Below, one piece after another: positions 54,559-63,921 of a stretch of DNA of 64,000 nucleotides. Below the pieces are notes generated by a model, which searched no databases, had not been told where the DNA came from, and saw only the letters and a program-made list of their open reading frames with translations. A program made the position numbers and the translations under genes. Position 1 is the first letter of the stretch. Each line of letters starts with the position of its first letter. Origin of the DNA: Fimenecus sp045532175 (GTDB lineage Bacteria > Bacillota > Clostridia > Oscillospirales > Acutalibacteraceae); NCBI GenBank assembly GCA_045532175.1, contig JAZSFK010000043.1:71019-135018 (forward strand). Direction: 5' to 3'.

Positions 54559-54594
54559 GTTTGGCAACTAATCAAAAATGAAAGGAAAATGATT

Positions 54595-55182
54595 ATGTCA
54601 AACAATTCCAAAAACAAATCAATTACAAATATTAGTATTATTGCCATGCTTTCAGCTGTCAGCTTTATACTATTTTTGCTTGAATTTCCCGTTATTCCGT
54701 CGCTTGGTCATTTAAAGCTTGATTTCAGCGATATTCCCGCACTTATTGCAGGAATAATATACGGACCATTTGCATCAATTGTTGTGGAATTTATCAAAAA
54801 TCTTATTGAACTACTTGTTAAAGGTGTCGGAACACAAATGGGCTTTGGAAACCTAATGAACTTTATTGTAGGCTGTGCCTATGTTCTGCCTTTTGTAATT
54901 TGCTATAATAAACTCAGCAAAAACCATACTAAAATCAAATCAATCCTTATTGGCTCGCTTTGCGGAATTATATCAATTCTTGTTTTTGGTTTTATTGCTA
55001 ATTATTTTATTGCACCTCTCTTTTTTAAATATTTTCTTGGAGTTACTCTTGATTCTGAAGGACTCTGGGGTGCTGTTTGGGGGGCTACAGCAATCAATGC
55101 AATAAAAGGTGTTATGCTTTCTGTATTGAGTTATCCTATAGTAAAAGTAGTAATAGACAGATTAAACAAATTGGTAAAATAA
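54595..55182 (+). CDS. ribU: riboflavin ECF transporter S component RibU
   Basis: 195 residues, about six membrane segments. KLDFSDIPALIAGIIYGP and FIKNLIELLVKG fit the RibU/S-component pattern, and AVWGATAINAIKGVMLSVLS is a conserved C-terminal element. It captures riboflavin and works with the shared EcfAA'T module coded elsewhere. ATG 54595 follows AAAGGA by 8 bases; an earlier frame start at 54499 lies in the riboswitch. Confidence 0.93.
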   Translation: MSNNSKNKSITNISIIAMLSAVSFILFLLEFPVIPSLGHLKLDFSDIPALIAGIIYGPFASIVVEFIKNLIELLVKGVGTQMGFGNLMNFIVGCAYVLPFVICYNKLSKNHTKIKSILIGSLCGIISILVFGFIANYFIAPLFFKYFLGVTLDSEGLWGAVWGATAINAIKGVMLSVLSYPIVKVVIDRLNKLVK

Positions 55183-55198
55183 ATCTTATGCACAACTA

Positions 55199-55227
55199 TT
55201 GACATAAATAATATGTACTGATATACT
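55199..55227 (+). promoter_or_regulatory. sigma-A promoter of metK
   Basis: TTGACA (55199-55204), 17 bases, TATACT (55222-55227), about 20 bases ahead of the SAM riboswitch. Confidence 0.7.
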
Positions 55228-55248
55228 ATTTAAGCAAATTAAATATAT

Positions 55249-55345
55249 CCCTTATGCAGAGTGGTGGAGGGTCTGGCCCTGTGAAACCCGGCAACCTGCT
55301 TTACAAGCAAGGTGCTAATTCCTGCGGATTTTCCGAGATATAAGG
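55249..55345 (+). promoter_or_regulatory. SAM-I (S-box) riboswitch
   Basis: Core elements in order: CTTATGCAGAGTGGTGGAGG, CTGGCCCTGTGAAACCCGGC, AACC, and GGTGCTAATTCCTGC, with the closing P1 strands CTTAT and ATAAG. It responds to S-adenosylmethionine and controls metK, the SAM synthetase. Confidence 0.95.
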
Positions 55346-55356
55346 TTGTAATTTAA

Positions 55357-55389
55357 AAGCACCCTTATTATGGGTGCTTATCTTTTTTT
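55357..55389 (+). terminator. SAM-controlled terminator before metK
   Basis: Stem AAGCACCC (55357-55364) and GGGTGCTT (55372-55379), then TATCTTTTTTT. It ends 14 bases before the metK start. Confidence 0.85.
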
Positions 55390-55402
55390 GGAGGAAAAGT
55401 AT

Positions 55403-56593
55403 ATGGCTAAATTTTTATTTACATCTGAATCTGTTACAGAGGGACATCCCGATAAAATCTGTGATAAGATTTCTGATTCAATTCTTGACGCAATGCTCAG
55501 TCAAGACCCAATGTCACGTGTTGCCTGTGAAACAACAGTAACAACAGGACAAGTTCTTGTTATGGGTGAAATCACATCAAAAGCTCAGGTTAATATTCCT
55601 GAAATCGTAAGAAACACTATTCTTGAAATTGGTTATGACGATAGCGCAAAAGGCTTTGATGGTAATACTTGTGCAGTTCTTGTTGCACTTGATAAGCAGT
55701 CATCTGATATTGCTCTCGGTGTTGATAACTCAATGGAAATCAAAGAAGGAAACGATGACTTCTATAACCTTAACGGCGCAGGTGACCAAGGTATGATGTT
55801 CGGTTTTGCTTGTGATGAAACACCTGAACTTATGCCAATGCCGATTTCACTTGCTAATAAACTTGCGGTTCAGCTTACAAAAGTAAGAAAAGACGGTACT
55901 CTGCCCTATCTTCGTGCTGACGGTAAAACTCAGGTTACCGTTGAATATGATGATGACAGAAATCCGGTAAGAGTTGATGCAATTGTAGTTTCTTCACAGC
56001 ACAGCGCAGATGTTGAACTTTCACAAATTCGTGAAGATGTTAAAAAATATGTTATTGAACCCATTGTTCCTGCAAATCTCATTGACGAAAACACAAAGAT
56101 TTTTGTTAACCCAACAGGTCGTTTTGTAATTGGTGGTCCTATGGGTGACTCCGGTCTTACAGGTCGTAAGATTATTGTTGATACATACGGCGGATATTCT
56201 CGTCACGGCGGTGGTGCATTCTCAGGTAAAGACCCGACAAAGGTTGACCGTTCAGCCGCTTATGTTGCACGTTATGTTGCTAAAAATATTGTTGCTGCAG
56301 GTCTTGCAAAGAAATGTGAAATTCAGTTAGCTTATGCTATCGGCGTTGCAAAACCGGTTTCAGTTATGGTTGACACATTCGGCACAGGTATTCTTAAGGA
56401 TTCTGACCTTGGTGACATTGTAAACGAAGTATTTGACCTTCGTCCTGCTGCAATTATCGATAATCTTAAACTTCGTAATCCAATTTACAAACAACTTGCC
56501 GCTTACGGTCACGTTGGCAGAACTGATTGCGATGTTATGTGGGAAAAGACAGACAAAGTTGAAATTTTGAAAGAAAAAGCAAATATTAACTAA
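55403..56593 (+). CDS. metK: S-adenosylmethionine synthetase
   Basis: 396 residues. GHPDKICDKISDSILDAML (N-terminal), GAGDQGMMFGFA (signature) and GGPMGDSGLTGRKIIVD (P-loop-like) are all present. It makes SAM from methionine and ATP. ATG 55403 is 8 bases after GGAGG; a longer frame to 55370 lies within the terminator. SAM-riboswitch feedback is evident. Confidence 0.97.
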   Translation: MAKFLFTSESVTEGHPDKICDKISDSILDAMLSQDPMSRVACETTVTTGQVLVMGEITSKAQVNIPEIVRNTILEIGYDDSAKGFDGNTCAVLVALDKQSSDIALGVDNSMEIKEGNDDFYNLNGAGDQGMMFGFACDETPELMPMPISLANKLAVQLTKVRKDGTLPYLRADGKTQVTVEYDDDRNPVRVDAIVVSSQHSADVELSQIREDVKKYVIEPIVPANLIDENTKIFVNPTGRFVIGGPMGDSGLTGRKIIVDTYGGYSRHGGGAFSGKDPTKVDRSAAYVARYVAKNIVAAGLAKKCEIQLAYAIGVAKPVSVMVDTFGTGILKDSDLGDIVNEVFDLRPAAIIDNLKLRNPIYKQLAAYGHVGRTDCDVMWEKTDKVEILKEKANIN

Positions 56594-56677
56594 TTTTTTA
56601 ATTTTGAATAAAGCATTTAAAAAAACTCATAATAACAATGCACATATAATGATGCTTTTATTAAGGAGTGAATTACA

Positions 56678-56893
56678 ATGCTTGACAGAATTTCTTTGAT
56701 TCTTGTTGTTATCGGTGCCATTAACTGGGGTGCAATCGGACTTTTCCAATTTGACCTTGTTGCTTGGCTCTTTGGCGGTCAGGATGCAATAATCAGCAGA
56801 ATTGTTTACACGCTTGTAGCGCTTGCTGGTATTTGGTGCTTGTCACTTTTATTCCGTCACAACGAAATCCTAGTTTCAAATGATGAAATGTAA
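56678..56893 (+). CDS. DUF378 membrane protein
   Basis: 71 residues, two membrane segments. The start MLDRISLILVVIGAINWGAIG is the DUF378 signature, with FDLVAWLFGG and VYTLVALAGIWCL. Its role is unknown. AAGGAG precedes ATG. It is a single gene ahead of a pair of terminators. Confidence 0.88.
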   Translation: MLDRISLILVVIGAINWGAIGLFQFDLVAWLFGGQDAIISRIVYTLVALAGIWCLSLLFRHNEILVSNDEM

Positions 56894-56900
56894 TTTATTA

Positions 56901-56933
56901 AATAAACTCTTCTTCGGAAGGGTTTATTTTTTT
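56901..56933 (+). terminator. intrinsic terminator after the DUF378 gene
   Basis: Stem AAACTCTTC and GAAGGGTTT closed by a stable TTCG tetraloop, then ATTTTTTTG. Confidence 0.85.
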
Positions 56934-56941
56934 GTTGCATT

Positions 56942-56975
56942 ATAAAACCGAGAAGATTTCTCCTCTCGGTTTTAT
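56942..56975. terminator. intrinsic terminator of the rqcH operon
   Basis: Twelve-base arms ATAAAACCGAGA (56942-56953) and its complement at 56964-56975. The stop of the leftward gene at 56972 falls inside it. Confidence 0.7.
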
Positions 56976-58720
56976 TCTTTCATTAATTTTTCAATTATTT
57001 CTTTAGAAGGTGTAACATAAATTGTGTTATATGTGCTATAAATTACCTTGCCCGGTTTTCCGCCTGTTGGTTTTTTGACATTTTTTATCAATGTATAGTC
57101 AACAGGAACTGATGATGAATTCTTTGCTTTACTGTGAAATGCAGCAATGCAGGCGGCTTCAAAAATTGCGGTTTCAGAAATTTCTTTTCGGTCTGCAATT
57201 ATTATAGTGTGAGAACCCGCATGTTTTTGCACATGTAACCACATATCATAATTCATAGCAGTTTTCAAGGTCAGAATATCATTTTGCACATTATTTCTGC
57301 CGACTAAAATTCTAAACCCATCGCTTGATATGAATTCAATTGGAGGTAATGGTTTTTCCTTTTTGTTTTTATTCCCCTTTTTGCTCCTAATATATCCACC
57401 CTGCTCTAATTCCTCACGGATTTCTGCAATTTCTCGTTCAGTTTCTGCACGAGTAAGATTATCAATTACAGTATCAAGATAGACAAGTTCCTGTTCGCCT
57501 TCATCAATGAGATTATATAAAAGTTTTTCAGCATTTGCTGCCTTCTTATATTCCTTAAAATATTTTTGAGCATTCTGTAAAGGTGATAACGCAGGATTTA
57601 CAGGAATTTCAATAATATTATTGTTGTCGTAATAATTTTCCAGTTTGTAAACAGAAGATTTATCAGTTAAACGATACTGATTAGCCGTAATAAGCTCTGC
57701 AAAAATACGGATTTGTTCACGATTCTCGCTTTTTTCAAGTTCCGATTTTCTATTATTAATTTTCCTTGAAGTACGTTCAACTGCACTGTTAAGTATTTTA
57801 AACAAATCAGATGCTTTTCGCCTTGTTCTATTAATTTTATCCTTTTCAAAATAGAAATCATCAAGCAATTCCGAAACAGAATCATATACTTTTTTATTTA
57901 AGGAATTACCATATTGGCGAATATTTGAAAAAGAAAAATCGAATGGTGTTTTATCAACTGACTCAAGCAAATAGAAGTTTTTTTCTTTAATTTCATTTTT
58001 AATTATATTAATTTCATTCTCTAATCTTTCTTTTTCGATTTCAGAAAGTAAACCGACCTGCTTGTCGCCAAAAACTGTTCTGTATGCAATTTCTCTGCCG
58101 ACTATGGGTGAAAAGCCCTCAACACTTTCTAAAATAGCCTTTGAAAGCATTTTTTCAGAATGAGAAAGAATAGTTTTGGAAATTGACGGTGCATCATCAT
58201 TGATAATATCACATTTTTCTTGTAAAGGTGGTAACTCATACCTAAGTCCCGGCAAAATCTCTCGAACTGATGATTTTTCTTCATCCACCCTTTTGATTGC
58301 ATCTATAATTTTGTAGTCGTTATCACAAAGGATGATGTTACTGCGTTGTCCCATGATTTCGCAGATTACATAATATTTTGTTTTATCGCCAATTTCAGTT
58401 GTTCCGTCAAATTCAAAAATAAGAATTCTATCATTTTTAATCTGTTTTATGTCAGTAAGAGTAGCACCGCAAAGACGTTTACGAAGTAACATACAAATCA
58501 TTGGCGGAACTTTTGGATTTTCAAGATTATATCGCGTTAAGTGTACACGCGGACTCTGACCGTCACATGAAAGATACAATCTGTATCCGCCATTTCGGGT
58601 ACGCAAAATAAACACCAACTCATTTCGTGAGGGTTGGTGTATTTTTTCGATTTTAGAGCCTAAAATATAGGCTTTAAGCTCATTTTTAACAAGTCCTAAT
58701 GTAATTCCGTCAAGTGCCAT
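56972..58720 (-). CDS. rqcH: NFACT-family ribosome quality-control protein RqcH
   Basis: 582 residues. The N-terminus MALDGITLGLVKNELKAYIL and the C-terminal MNYDMWLHVQKHAGSHTII (NFACT-R motif) with a coiled coil in between (residues about 280-430) are clear. It binds 50S subunits with stalled chains and adds Ala tails in Firmicutes. Older annotations call it a fibronectin-binding protein. It starts 9 bases after the NIF3-like gene. Confidence 0.93.
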   Translation of the reverse strand: MALDGITLGLVKNELKAYILGSKIEKIHQPSRNELVFILRTRNGGYRLYLSCDGQSPRVHLTRYNLENPKVPPMICMLLRKRLCGATLTDIKQIKNDRILIFEFDGTTEIGDKTKYYVICEIMGQRSNIILCDNDYKIIDAIKRVDEEKSSVREILPGLRYELPPLQEKCDIINDDAPSISKTILSHSEKMLSKAILESVEGFSPIVGREIAYRTVFGDKQVGLLSEIEKERLENEINIIKNEIKEKNFYLLESVDKTPFDFSFSNIRQYGNSLNKKVYDSVSELLDDFYFEKDKINRTRRKASDLFKILNSAVERTSRKINNRKSELEKSENREQIRIFAELITANQYRLTDKSSVYKLENYYDNNNIIEIPVNPALSPLQNAQKYFKEYKKAANAEKLLYNLIDEGEQELVYLDTVIDNLTRAETEREIAEIREELEQGGYIRSKKGNKNKKEKPLPPIEFISSDGFRILVGRNNVQNDILTLKTAMNYDMWLHVQKHAGSHTIIIADRKEISETAIFEAACIAAFHSKAKNSSSVPVDYTLIKNVKKPTGGKPGKVIYSTYNTIYVTPSKEIIEKLMKE

Positions 58721-58728
58721 AAAACCTC

Positions 58729-59472
58729 TTAAATCGTAATTATAGGTGTGTTTTGCTTAGCAATAATACACTCTATATTAAATTCGTTTGATATTCTTTC
58801 TGCAAGCGGTTTAATTGCAATATTTTCCGTTTCAAAGTGTCCGCAAGCAAATAAGGATATATCCATTTCACTTGCATCAAGAAAATCGTGGTGTGAAGCA
58901 TCGCCTGTAAGTAAAGCATCACAGTCTAATTCTTTTGCAAGTGAAAGATAATCACTACCGGAGCCACTGCAAACAGCAATTTTGCTTACCTTTTTTTCAA
59001 GTGAGTTGTGTCTTACAACACCACCTAGTTTACCTCTTAAATACAAAGCGAAATCATCAGAAAAAATACTGTTTTCAAAATGTGCAATATTAAGGCAAGT
59101 GTCTTCTACCTTTTCATATTTTGTTGCACCAATTGTTTTGCAGAGTATATCATTTACTCCATCAACTGCTTTGTCGTAATTTGTATGTGCTGAAATAATA
59201 CTAATTCCGTTTTCAATGAGTTTGTAAAGCAAGCTATCACTTAAAATATTGGAAACGGGTTTGAATATAATAGGGTGATGAGTAATAATCAACTCTGCAT
59301 TAGCATTAATTGCTTGATTTAAAACATCAGAGGTTATATCAAGAGCAAAAAGAATTCTGCTTACCTCTTTATTCTCTTCACCAACAAGCAAACCAGAATT
59401 GTCCCATTCCTCTTGAGTTGAAAACGGTGCGATTATATCAATAAATCTATAAATATCTTTTACTGTTGCCAT
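58729..59472 (-). CDS. NIF3-like dinuclear metal-centre protein
   Basis: 247 residues. LIITHHPIIFKPV and ISAHTNYDKAVDGVND hold two metal-binding His/Asp sets, and the C-terminal CGHFETENIAI is conserved. Older annotation is GTP cyclohydrolase 1 type 2; the true role is unknown. In B. subtilis yqfO follows trmK (yqfN), as here. It overlaps trmK by 13 bases. Confidence 0.9.
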   Translation of the reverse strand: MATVKDIYRFIDIIAPFSTQEEWDNSGLLVGEENKEVSRILFALDITSDVLNQAINANAELIITHHPIIFKPVSNILSDSLLYKLIENGISIISAHTNYDKAVDGVNDILCKTIGATKYEKVEDTCLNIAHFENSIFSDDFALYLRGKLGGVVRHNSLEKKVSKIAVCSGSGSDYLSLAKELDCDALLTGDASHHDFLDASEMDISLFACGHFETENIAIKPLAERISNEFNIECIIAKQNTPIITI

Positions 59473-60128
59473 TGTTTCAACTCCCCCACCAGTTTTTCAA
59501 GTTCACTAAATTCTTTATTTGCATTTTTAAGTGCAACTAGTTTTTTATTATATTTATCATAGATTTTTGCAAGATATTTTTTCGATAAAGAATCATTGTT
59601 ATATGGTAATTTACCAACAATTAAATCAAGTTCAGTATATGCAGTTACATCATTATAGTAATATGCACTCAAAACTATGTATAACTTATCGTCATCTTCT
59701 GCGACAAATTCTTCATCAATAATAAAACCATTATCAAAGAGTGTTTTTCTCAATTCCTCAATGTGGGTCATTGGTTGAAGAATCAAGTGAACATCTTCAT
59801 TTTTGAGCCAATCCGTACGTTCGATAAACTGTGAAATCAAAAGTCCGCCCATACCTGCAACGGCAATTTCTTCCACTTCGTTCTCCTTGAAATTATCAAG
59901 TCCGTCAGACAAACGAAGTTCAATTTTGTCAGCAAATCCGTATGAAACAACTGCATCCCTTGCATTTTCAAGTGGCCCAACTCTTAAATCTGCTGCAACA
60001 GCTTTATTTATGATTCCTTTTTCAACAAGGTAAACAGGAAGATACGCGTGGTCTGTGCCGATATCAGCAAAAACTTTATCTTTTCTTACTAAATTTGCAA
60101 TAGCCATAAGACGACTGTCAAGTTTCAC
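59460..60128 (-). CDS. trmK: tRNA (adenine-22-N1)-methyltransferase
   Basis: 222 residues. The start is GTG 60128, 8 bases after AGGAGG. FADIGTDHAYLPVYLV (SAM site), AVAGMGGLLISQFIE and LILQPMTHIEELR match TrmK, which methylates A22 in some tRNAs and is essential in several Firmicutes. A terminator-like hairpin precedes it, so expression may be partly separate from ileS. Confidence 0.92.
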   Translation of the reverse strand: MKLDSRLMAIANLVRKDKVFADIGTDHAYLPVYLVEKGIINKAVAADLRVGPLENARDAVVSYGFADKIELRLSDGLDNFKENEVEEIAVAGMGGLLISQFIERTDWLKNEDVHLILQPMTHIEELRKTLFDNGFIIDEEFVAEDDDKLYIVLSAYYYNDVTAYTELDLIVGKLPYNNDSLSKKYLAKIYDKYNKKLVALKNANKEFSELEKLVGELKQWQQ

Positions 60129-60149
60129 AGGATTCACCTCCTTTTGAAC

Positions 60150-60176
60150 AAAATCCCCCTAAAATATAGGGGGAAA
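60150..60176 (-). terminator. terminator-like hairpin between the DUF1858 gene and trmK
   Basis: TCCCCCT (60154-60160) and AGGGGGA (60168-60174), loop of 7. On the minus strand it is followed by only TTTTG, so it may be leaky and let trmK be read through. Confidence 0.55.
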
Positions 60177-60184
60177 TGTTTTAA

Positions 60185-60397
60185 TTATTTGTTTGCGTTT
60201 TCTTTAAGAAACTCATTGATACCTGCAACAAACTCATCAGGGTCAACACCATGTACCATACAAGCCTGTTCAACAGTTTCGCCTCTTGCTGAAGGACAGC
60301 CAAGACAATGCATTCCAAGGCTTAAAAAGAATGGAACAGTTTCTCTTGCGTTATCAAGAATTTCGCCAATATTCATATCTTTTGTAACTTGAAACAT
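60185..60397 (-). CDS. DUF1858 protein
   Basis: 70 residues. The pattern MNIGEILDNARETVPFFLSLG and MHCLGCPSARGETVEQACMVH (three Cys) is the DUF1858 hallmark, related to the hybrid-cluster-like Cys-rich fold; it may bind a metal or iron-sulfur centre. The role is unknown. GGAG within the end of ileS precedes ATG. Confidence 0.85.
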   Translation of the reverse strand: MFQVTKDMNIGEILDNARETVPFFLSLGMHCLGCPSARGETVEQACMVHGVDPDEFVAGINEFLKENANK

Positions 60398-60400
60398 CTT

Positions 60401-63400
60401 TTATTCTCCTTTTGCTACTGAAACAGTAACCTTCTTATCATTTACTGTAAACTCGTTTGTATAATCTGCATTTAATTCTGCATTAAGCACAAGATTATCT
60501 GCAAGAAGCTCACTTGCAATAAAGCTGAGTTTTTCAGTAAGTGCATTTACAATGAACTCATCTTCAACATTGATTGCAGCGATAATTCTCTGTTCAACCT
60601 GATAGCCGGCCTCTTTACGAGCAACCTGACACTGACGGATAATATCACGAACAACACCTTCTTTAAGAAGTTCGTCAGTGAGAACGATGTCAAGAGCAAC
60701 TACACTGTTTTCAGCAAATTCTGCAGAAACAACACCTGCTTTTGTCTTTGTCTGAACTGCAAAGATAGATGAGTCAAACTTTTCATCCCAACCTGGAACT
60801 GCAACTTCACCACCTGCAACAACTGCAGTTGTGAGTGCTTTCATTTCATCTTCAGAAAGACCTTCAAGAGTCTGTTTCATCTTGTTAACATTCTGCTTAA
60901 GAACAGCACCTGCAACCTTAAAGTTAACTGTAAGGTACCTGTCTTCAAGAACATTGATATCGTTAATATATTCAACCGACTTAATGTTAAGCTCATCAAG
61001 AATATTCTTCTCAAATGTTTTGATTTTATTTGCAGTATCATCATCACAGCAAATGAAGAGTTTTGAAAGTGGCTGACGCACCTTAATCTGCTGTTCGTTA
61101 CGAAGTCTCATAGCAGTAGCAATTACCTCACGAACAAGAGCAGTCTGCTCGATAACACCGTCATCCGTAATACCCTCAACTGCTTCAGGCCAATCACTGA
61201 GGTGAACTGATTCAGCAACTGTTGAATCACATTTTTTTATGAGATTCTGCCACATATATTCTGTCATAAACGGCATAATTGGTGCTGTTGTCTGAATACC
61301 AACCTTAAGAGCATTAAAGAGTGTCCAGTAAGCAACCATCTTATCCTGCTGGTCTTCTGTCTTCCAGAAACGACGACGATTTGTTCTGATATACCAGTTA
61401 GAAATGTCGTCAACAAACAATTCAAATTCCTTGATGAGTGCAGCAGATTTATAATCATCCATAGCTGCAGTTGCTTTTGCAAGATACTCGTTTGTTCTTA
61501 CAACAAGCCACTTATCAATTGGAGTAAACTTTGAAAAATCAACCTTATATTCAGCAAAACTCGGTTTATCAAGTTGTGCATAGGTATCAAAGAATGAGTA
61601 AGCATTCCAGAAACCAAGCATCTTTCTTCTTGCTTCATCACCAAGGTTATAACCAAAACGAACGTCATTTGTGTTCGGAGCACTTGCATAGAGATAACGA
61701 ACTGTGTCAGCACCAATCTTCTCAGCCGCTTCATCAAATTTAATCATAAAGCCTGTTTTTGAGAATTTAGAACCATCTTCTGCAACAACCATACCGTTTG
61801 TTACAACCTTTTCATAAGGTGCACGACCTACAAGAACAGTACTCATAAAGAGCATTGAATAGAACCAAAGTCTAACCTGTTCGTGCATTTCTGTAACCCA
61901 TTCAGCAGGGAAATTCTTTTCCCATGCTTCACGGTCTGTAAAGTAACCGAGTGTTGAGAACGGAACGATACCGGCATCAAGCCAAACGTCACCGATATCC
62001 GGAACACGAGATACTTCCTTTCCACAATGTGGACATTTAATCTTAACCTCGTCAACCCAAGGTCTGTGAAGTTCAGGAAGAGCATCAACCTGAGCGGGGT
62101 CAACAGCCTTTTCACGAAGCTCGTCTTTTGAACCAATAACTGTAATATGACCACAGTCACAAGGATAGAACGGAAGTGGCATACCGTAATAACGTTTACG
62201 AGAAATATTCCAGTCACCCATATTTGTAAGCCAGTCATTCATACGCTTACCGTTTGATGCAGGTTCCCATGTAACTGAATTTGCACATTCAATAAGTTTA
62301 GGTTTAATTTCACTTGTCTTGATGTACCATGCAGGAACAAGACGGAAAACAATTTCACTCTTACATCTCCAGCATACCGGATAGCTATGCTCGTGTGGTT
62401 CAACTTTATAAAGTTTATTCTGCTCGTCAAGTTTTTCAAATACTTCGTCAGCAATTGTGTGACTGTCTTTACCTGTCATAAATCCAAAGCCTTCAAGATA
62501 AATACCCATATCATCAATAGGCATAACCTTTGGAAGACCAAGTCTTTCACCAAGTTCAAAGTCTTCGATACCGCAACCCGGAGCAATATGAACAACGCCT
62601 GTACCTTCATCTGCAGCAACGTCTTCCCAAGCGACAATTTTGTGTTCAAAGCCTTGCTGTGCAGGAATATCTGCAAAACAAGTTTCATAATGATACCCTA
62701 CAAGTTCTTCACCCTTAAGAGCACGGATAACCTCAAGTTTATCGTCACCAAGGTACTTAATTGCATTTTTAGCAAGAATCAATGTCTGGTCATCACTCTT
62801 GATTTTCACTTCAACATAGTCAATGTCCGGATTTACTGCCAAAGCAACGTTTGAAGACAATGTCCATGGAGTAGTTGTCCAAACAAGTATTTTTGAATCA
62901 AGTTCTTCAATTGGAAGTTTGAAGAAAACAGAATTATGAGTCATCATCTTATATGAGCCTGTCATTTCGTGCTCTGAAAGAGATGTACCACAACGAGGAC
63001 ACCAAGGCATCGGTTTGTATTCGCGCTGAATCCAACCGTGATTGTCACACTCCTTTAAGAAGTGCCAGATACCCTGAATGTTAAGGTCTGTATTTGTATA
63101 GTATGAATTATCCCAATCCATCCACATACCAAGTCTCTTTGACTGCTCGGTAATAATGCCTGAGAAGTGCTTTACACGGTCAACACATTGACGTGTAAAC
63201 TTGTCCATACCATAATTTTCGATATCCTTTTTTGTTTTAAAACCAAGCTGTTTTTCAACCTCAACCTCAACCCAAAGACCCTGTGAGTCAAAACCGTTCT
63301 GACGACGGCAATCATAACCACGCATAGCCTTGTAACGGATAAAAGTATCCTTTGTGCTTCTGCCCCAAGCATGGTGAATACCCATTGGGTTGTTTGCAGT

Positions 63401-63535
63401 AATAGGACCGTCAAGGAAACGGAACATTTTTTTGCCCTTATTTTTTTCAACAAGCTTGTCATAATACTTCTCTTGTTCCCAAAGCTCCATTACCTGATGC
63501 TCAAGGTCAACAAAGAGATTTTTCTCGTCTGCCAC
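60401..63535 (-). CDS. ileS: isoleucyl-tRNA synthetase with swapped GXHH signature
   Basis: 1044 residues, class I synthetase of the large type. It charges tRNA-Ile. The ATP-binding signature, usually HIGH, reads GIHH (residues 52-55, 63371-63382) in ANNPMGIHHAWGR, and KMSKS reads KFSKT (61754-61768). The editing domain, zinc-like Cys pairs (CPRCGTSLSEHE, CWRCKSE, CDCGH and CPHCG) and the anticodon domain follow. Relatives with GXHH include Priestia megaterium IleRS2. Start GTG 63535 is 8 bases after AAAGGTGG, rather than the GTG at 63547 that overlaps it. No T-box leader is seen. Confidence 0.93.
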   Translation of the reverse strand: MADEKNLFVDLEHQVMELWEQEKYYDKLVEKNKGKKMFRFLDGPITANNPMGIHHAWGRSTKDTFIRYKAMRGYDCRRQNGFDSQGLWVEVEVEKQLGFKTKKDIENYGMDKFTRQCVDRVKHFSGIITEQSKRLGMWMDWDNSYYTNTDLNIQGIWHFLKECDNHGWIQREYKPMPWCPRCGTSLSEHEMTGSYKMMTHNSVFFKLPIEELDSKILVWTTTPWTLSSNVALAVNPDIDYVEVKIKSDDQTLILAKNAIKYLGDDKLEVIRALKGEELVGYHYETCFADIPAQQGFEHKIVAWEDVAADEGTGVVHIAPGCGIEDFELGERLGLPKVMPIDDMGIYLEGFGFMTGKDSHTIADEVFEKLDEQNKLYKVEPHEHSYPVCWRCKSEIVFRLVPAWYIKTSEIKPKLIECANSVTWEPASNGKRMNDWLTNMGDWNISRKRYYGMPLPFYPCDCGHITVIGSKDELREKAVDPAQVDALPELHRPWVDEVKIKCPHCGKEVSRVPDIGDVWLDAGIVPFSTLGYFTDREAWEKNFPAEWVTEMHEQVRLWFYSMLFMSTVLVGRAPYEKVVTNGMVVAEDGSKFSKTGFMIKFDEAAEKIGADTVRYLYASAPNTNDVRFGYNLGDEARRKMLGFWNAYSFFDTYAQLDKPSFAEYKVDFSKFTPIDKWLVVRTNEYLAKATAAMDDYKSAALIKEFELFVDDISNWYIRTNRRRFWKTEDQQDKMVAYWTLFNALKVGIQTTAPIMPFMTEYMWQNLIKKCDSTVAESVHLSDWPEAVEGITDDGVIEQTALVREVIATAMRLRNEQQIKVRQPLSKLFICCDDDTANKIKTFEKNILDELNIKSVEYINDINVLEDRYLTVNFKVAGAVLKQNVNKMKQTLEGLSEDEMKALTTAVVAGGEVAVPGWDEKFDSSIFAVQTKTKAGVVSAEFAENSVVALDIVLTDELLKEGVVRDIIRQCQVARKEAGYQVEQRIIAAINVEDEFIVNALTEKLSFIASELLADNLVLNAELNADYTNEFTVNDKKVTVSVAKGE

Positions 63536-63584
63536 TATATTGTCCACCTTTCAAGTGATATATGTACATATTTTTACGAATAAT

Positions 63585-63612
63585 ATTATACATAAATATA
63601 GTGAAATTTCAA
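63585..63612 (-). promoter_or_regulatory. sigma-A promoter of ileS
   Basis: Minus strand TTGAAA (63607-63612), 16 bases, TATAAT (63585-63590). The leader is about 45 bases, too short for a T-box. Confidence 0.65.
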
Positions 63613-63642
63613 GTGATTTTAAGGAAATTTATGTAGTTTATA

Positions 63643-63894
63643 TCACTTTTTAGACATATATTTTTCTCTTGTTGCCAATCCGCCACGAATATGCCTTTCT
63701 TCCTTGTTAACATCGAGGACTTTTCGTACCTTTTTATATAAAATCGGATTAACAGTGGATAATCTTTTTGAAACATCCGTATGTACTGTGCTTTTGCTTA
63801 TACCAAATACTTTTGCTGTGGCTCGAACTGTTGCATTATTTTCTACAATATATTCACCTAATAATGATGCTCTTTCATCAACTAAACTTTTCAA
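63643..63894 (-). CDS. spoIIID: sporulation transcription factor SpoIIID
   Basis: 83 residues. The helix-turn-helix VRATAKVFGISKSTVHTDVSKRL and the tail RHIRGGLATREKYM match SpoIIID, which tunes sigma-E genes in the mother cell. The start is TTG 63894, 8 bases after GGGAGG; an ATG at 63918 lies ahead of that site. A candidate sigma-E promoter stands directly upstream. Confidence 0.93.
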   Translation of the reverse strand: MKSLVDERASLLGEYIVENNATVRATAKVFGISKSTVHTDVSKRLSTVNPILYKKVRKVLDVNKEERHIRGGLATREKYMSKK

Positions 63895-63921
63895 AGAAAA
63901 AACCTCCCATTCTGTCATAAA

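Noticed and set aside
54499..54594. Upstream coding extension of ribU
   Set aside because: It would translate the riboswitch terminator; the real ribosome binding site is just before 54595.
62387..62854. 155-residue open frame opposite ileS
   Set aside because: Shadow of IleRS on the other strand with no supporting signals.
63536..63642. T-box leader for ileS
   Set aside because: The space between promoter and start is about 45 bases, and no specifier or T-box sequence is visible.
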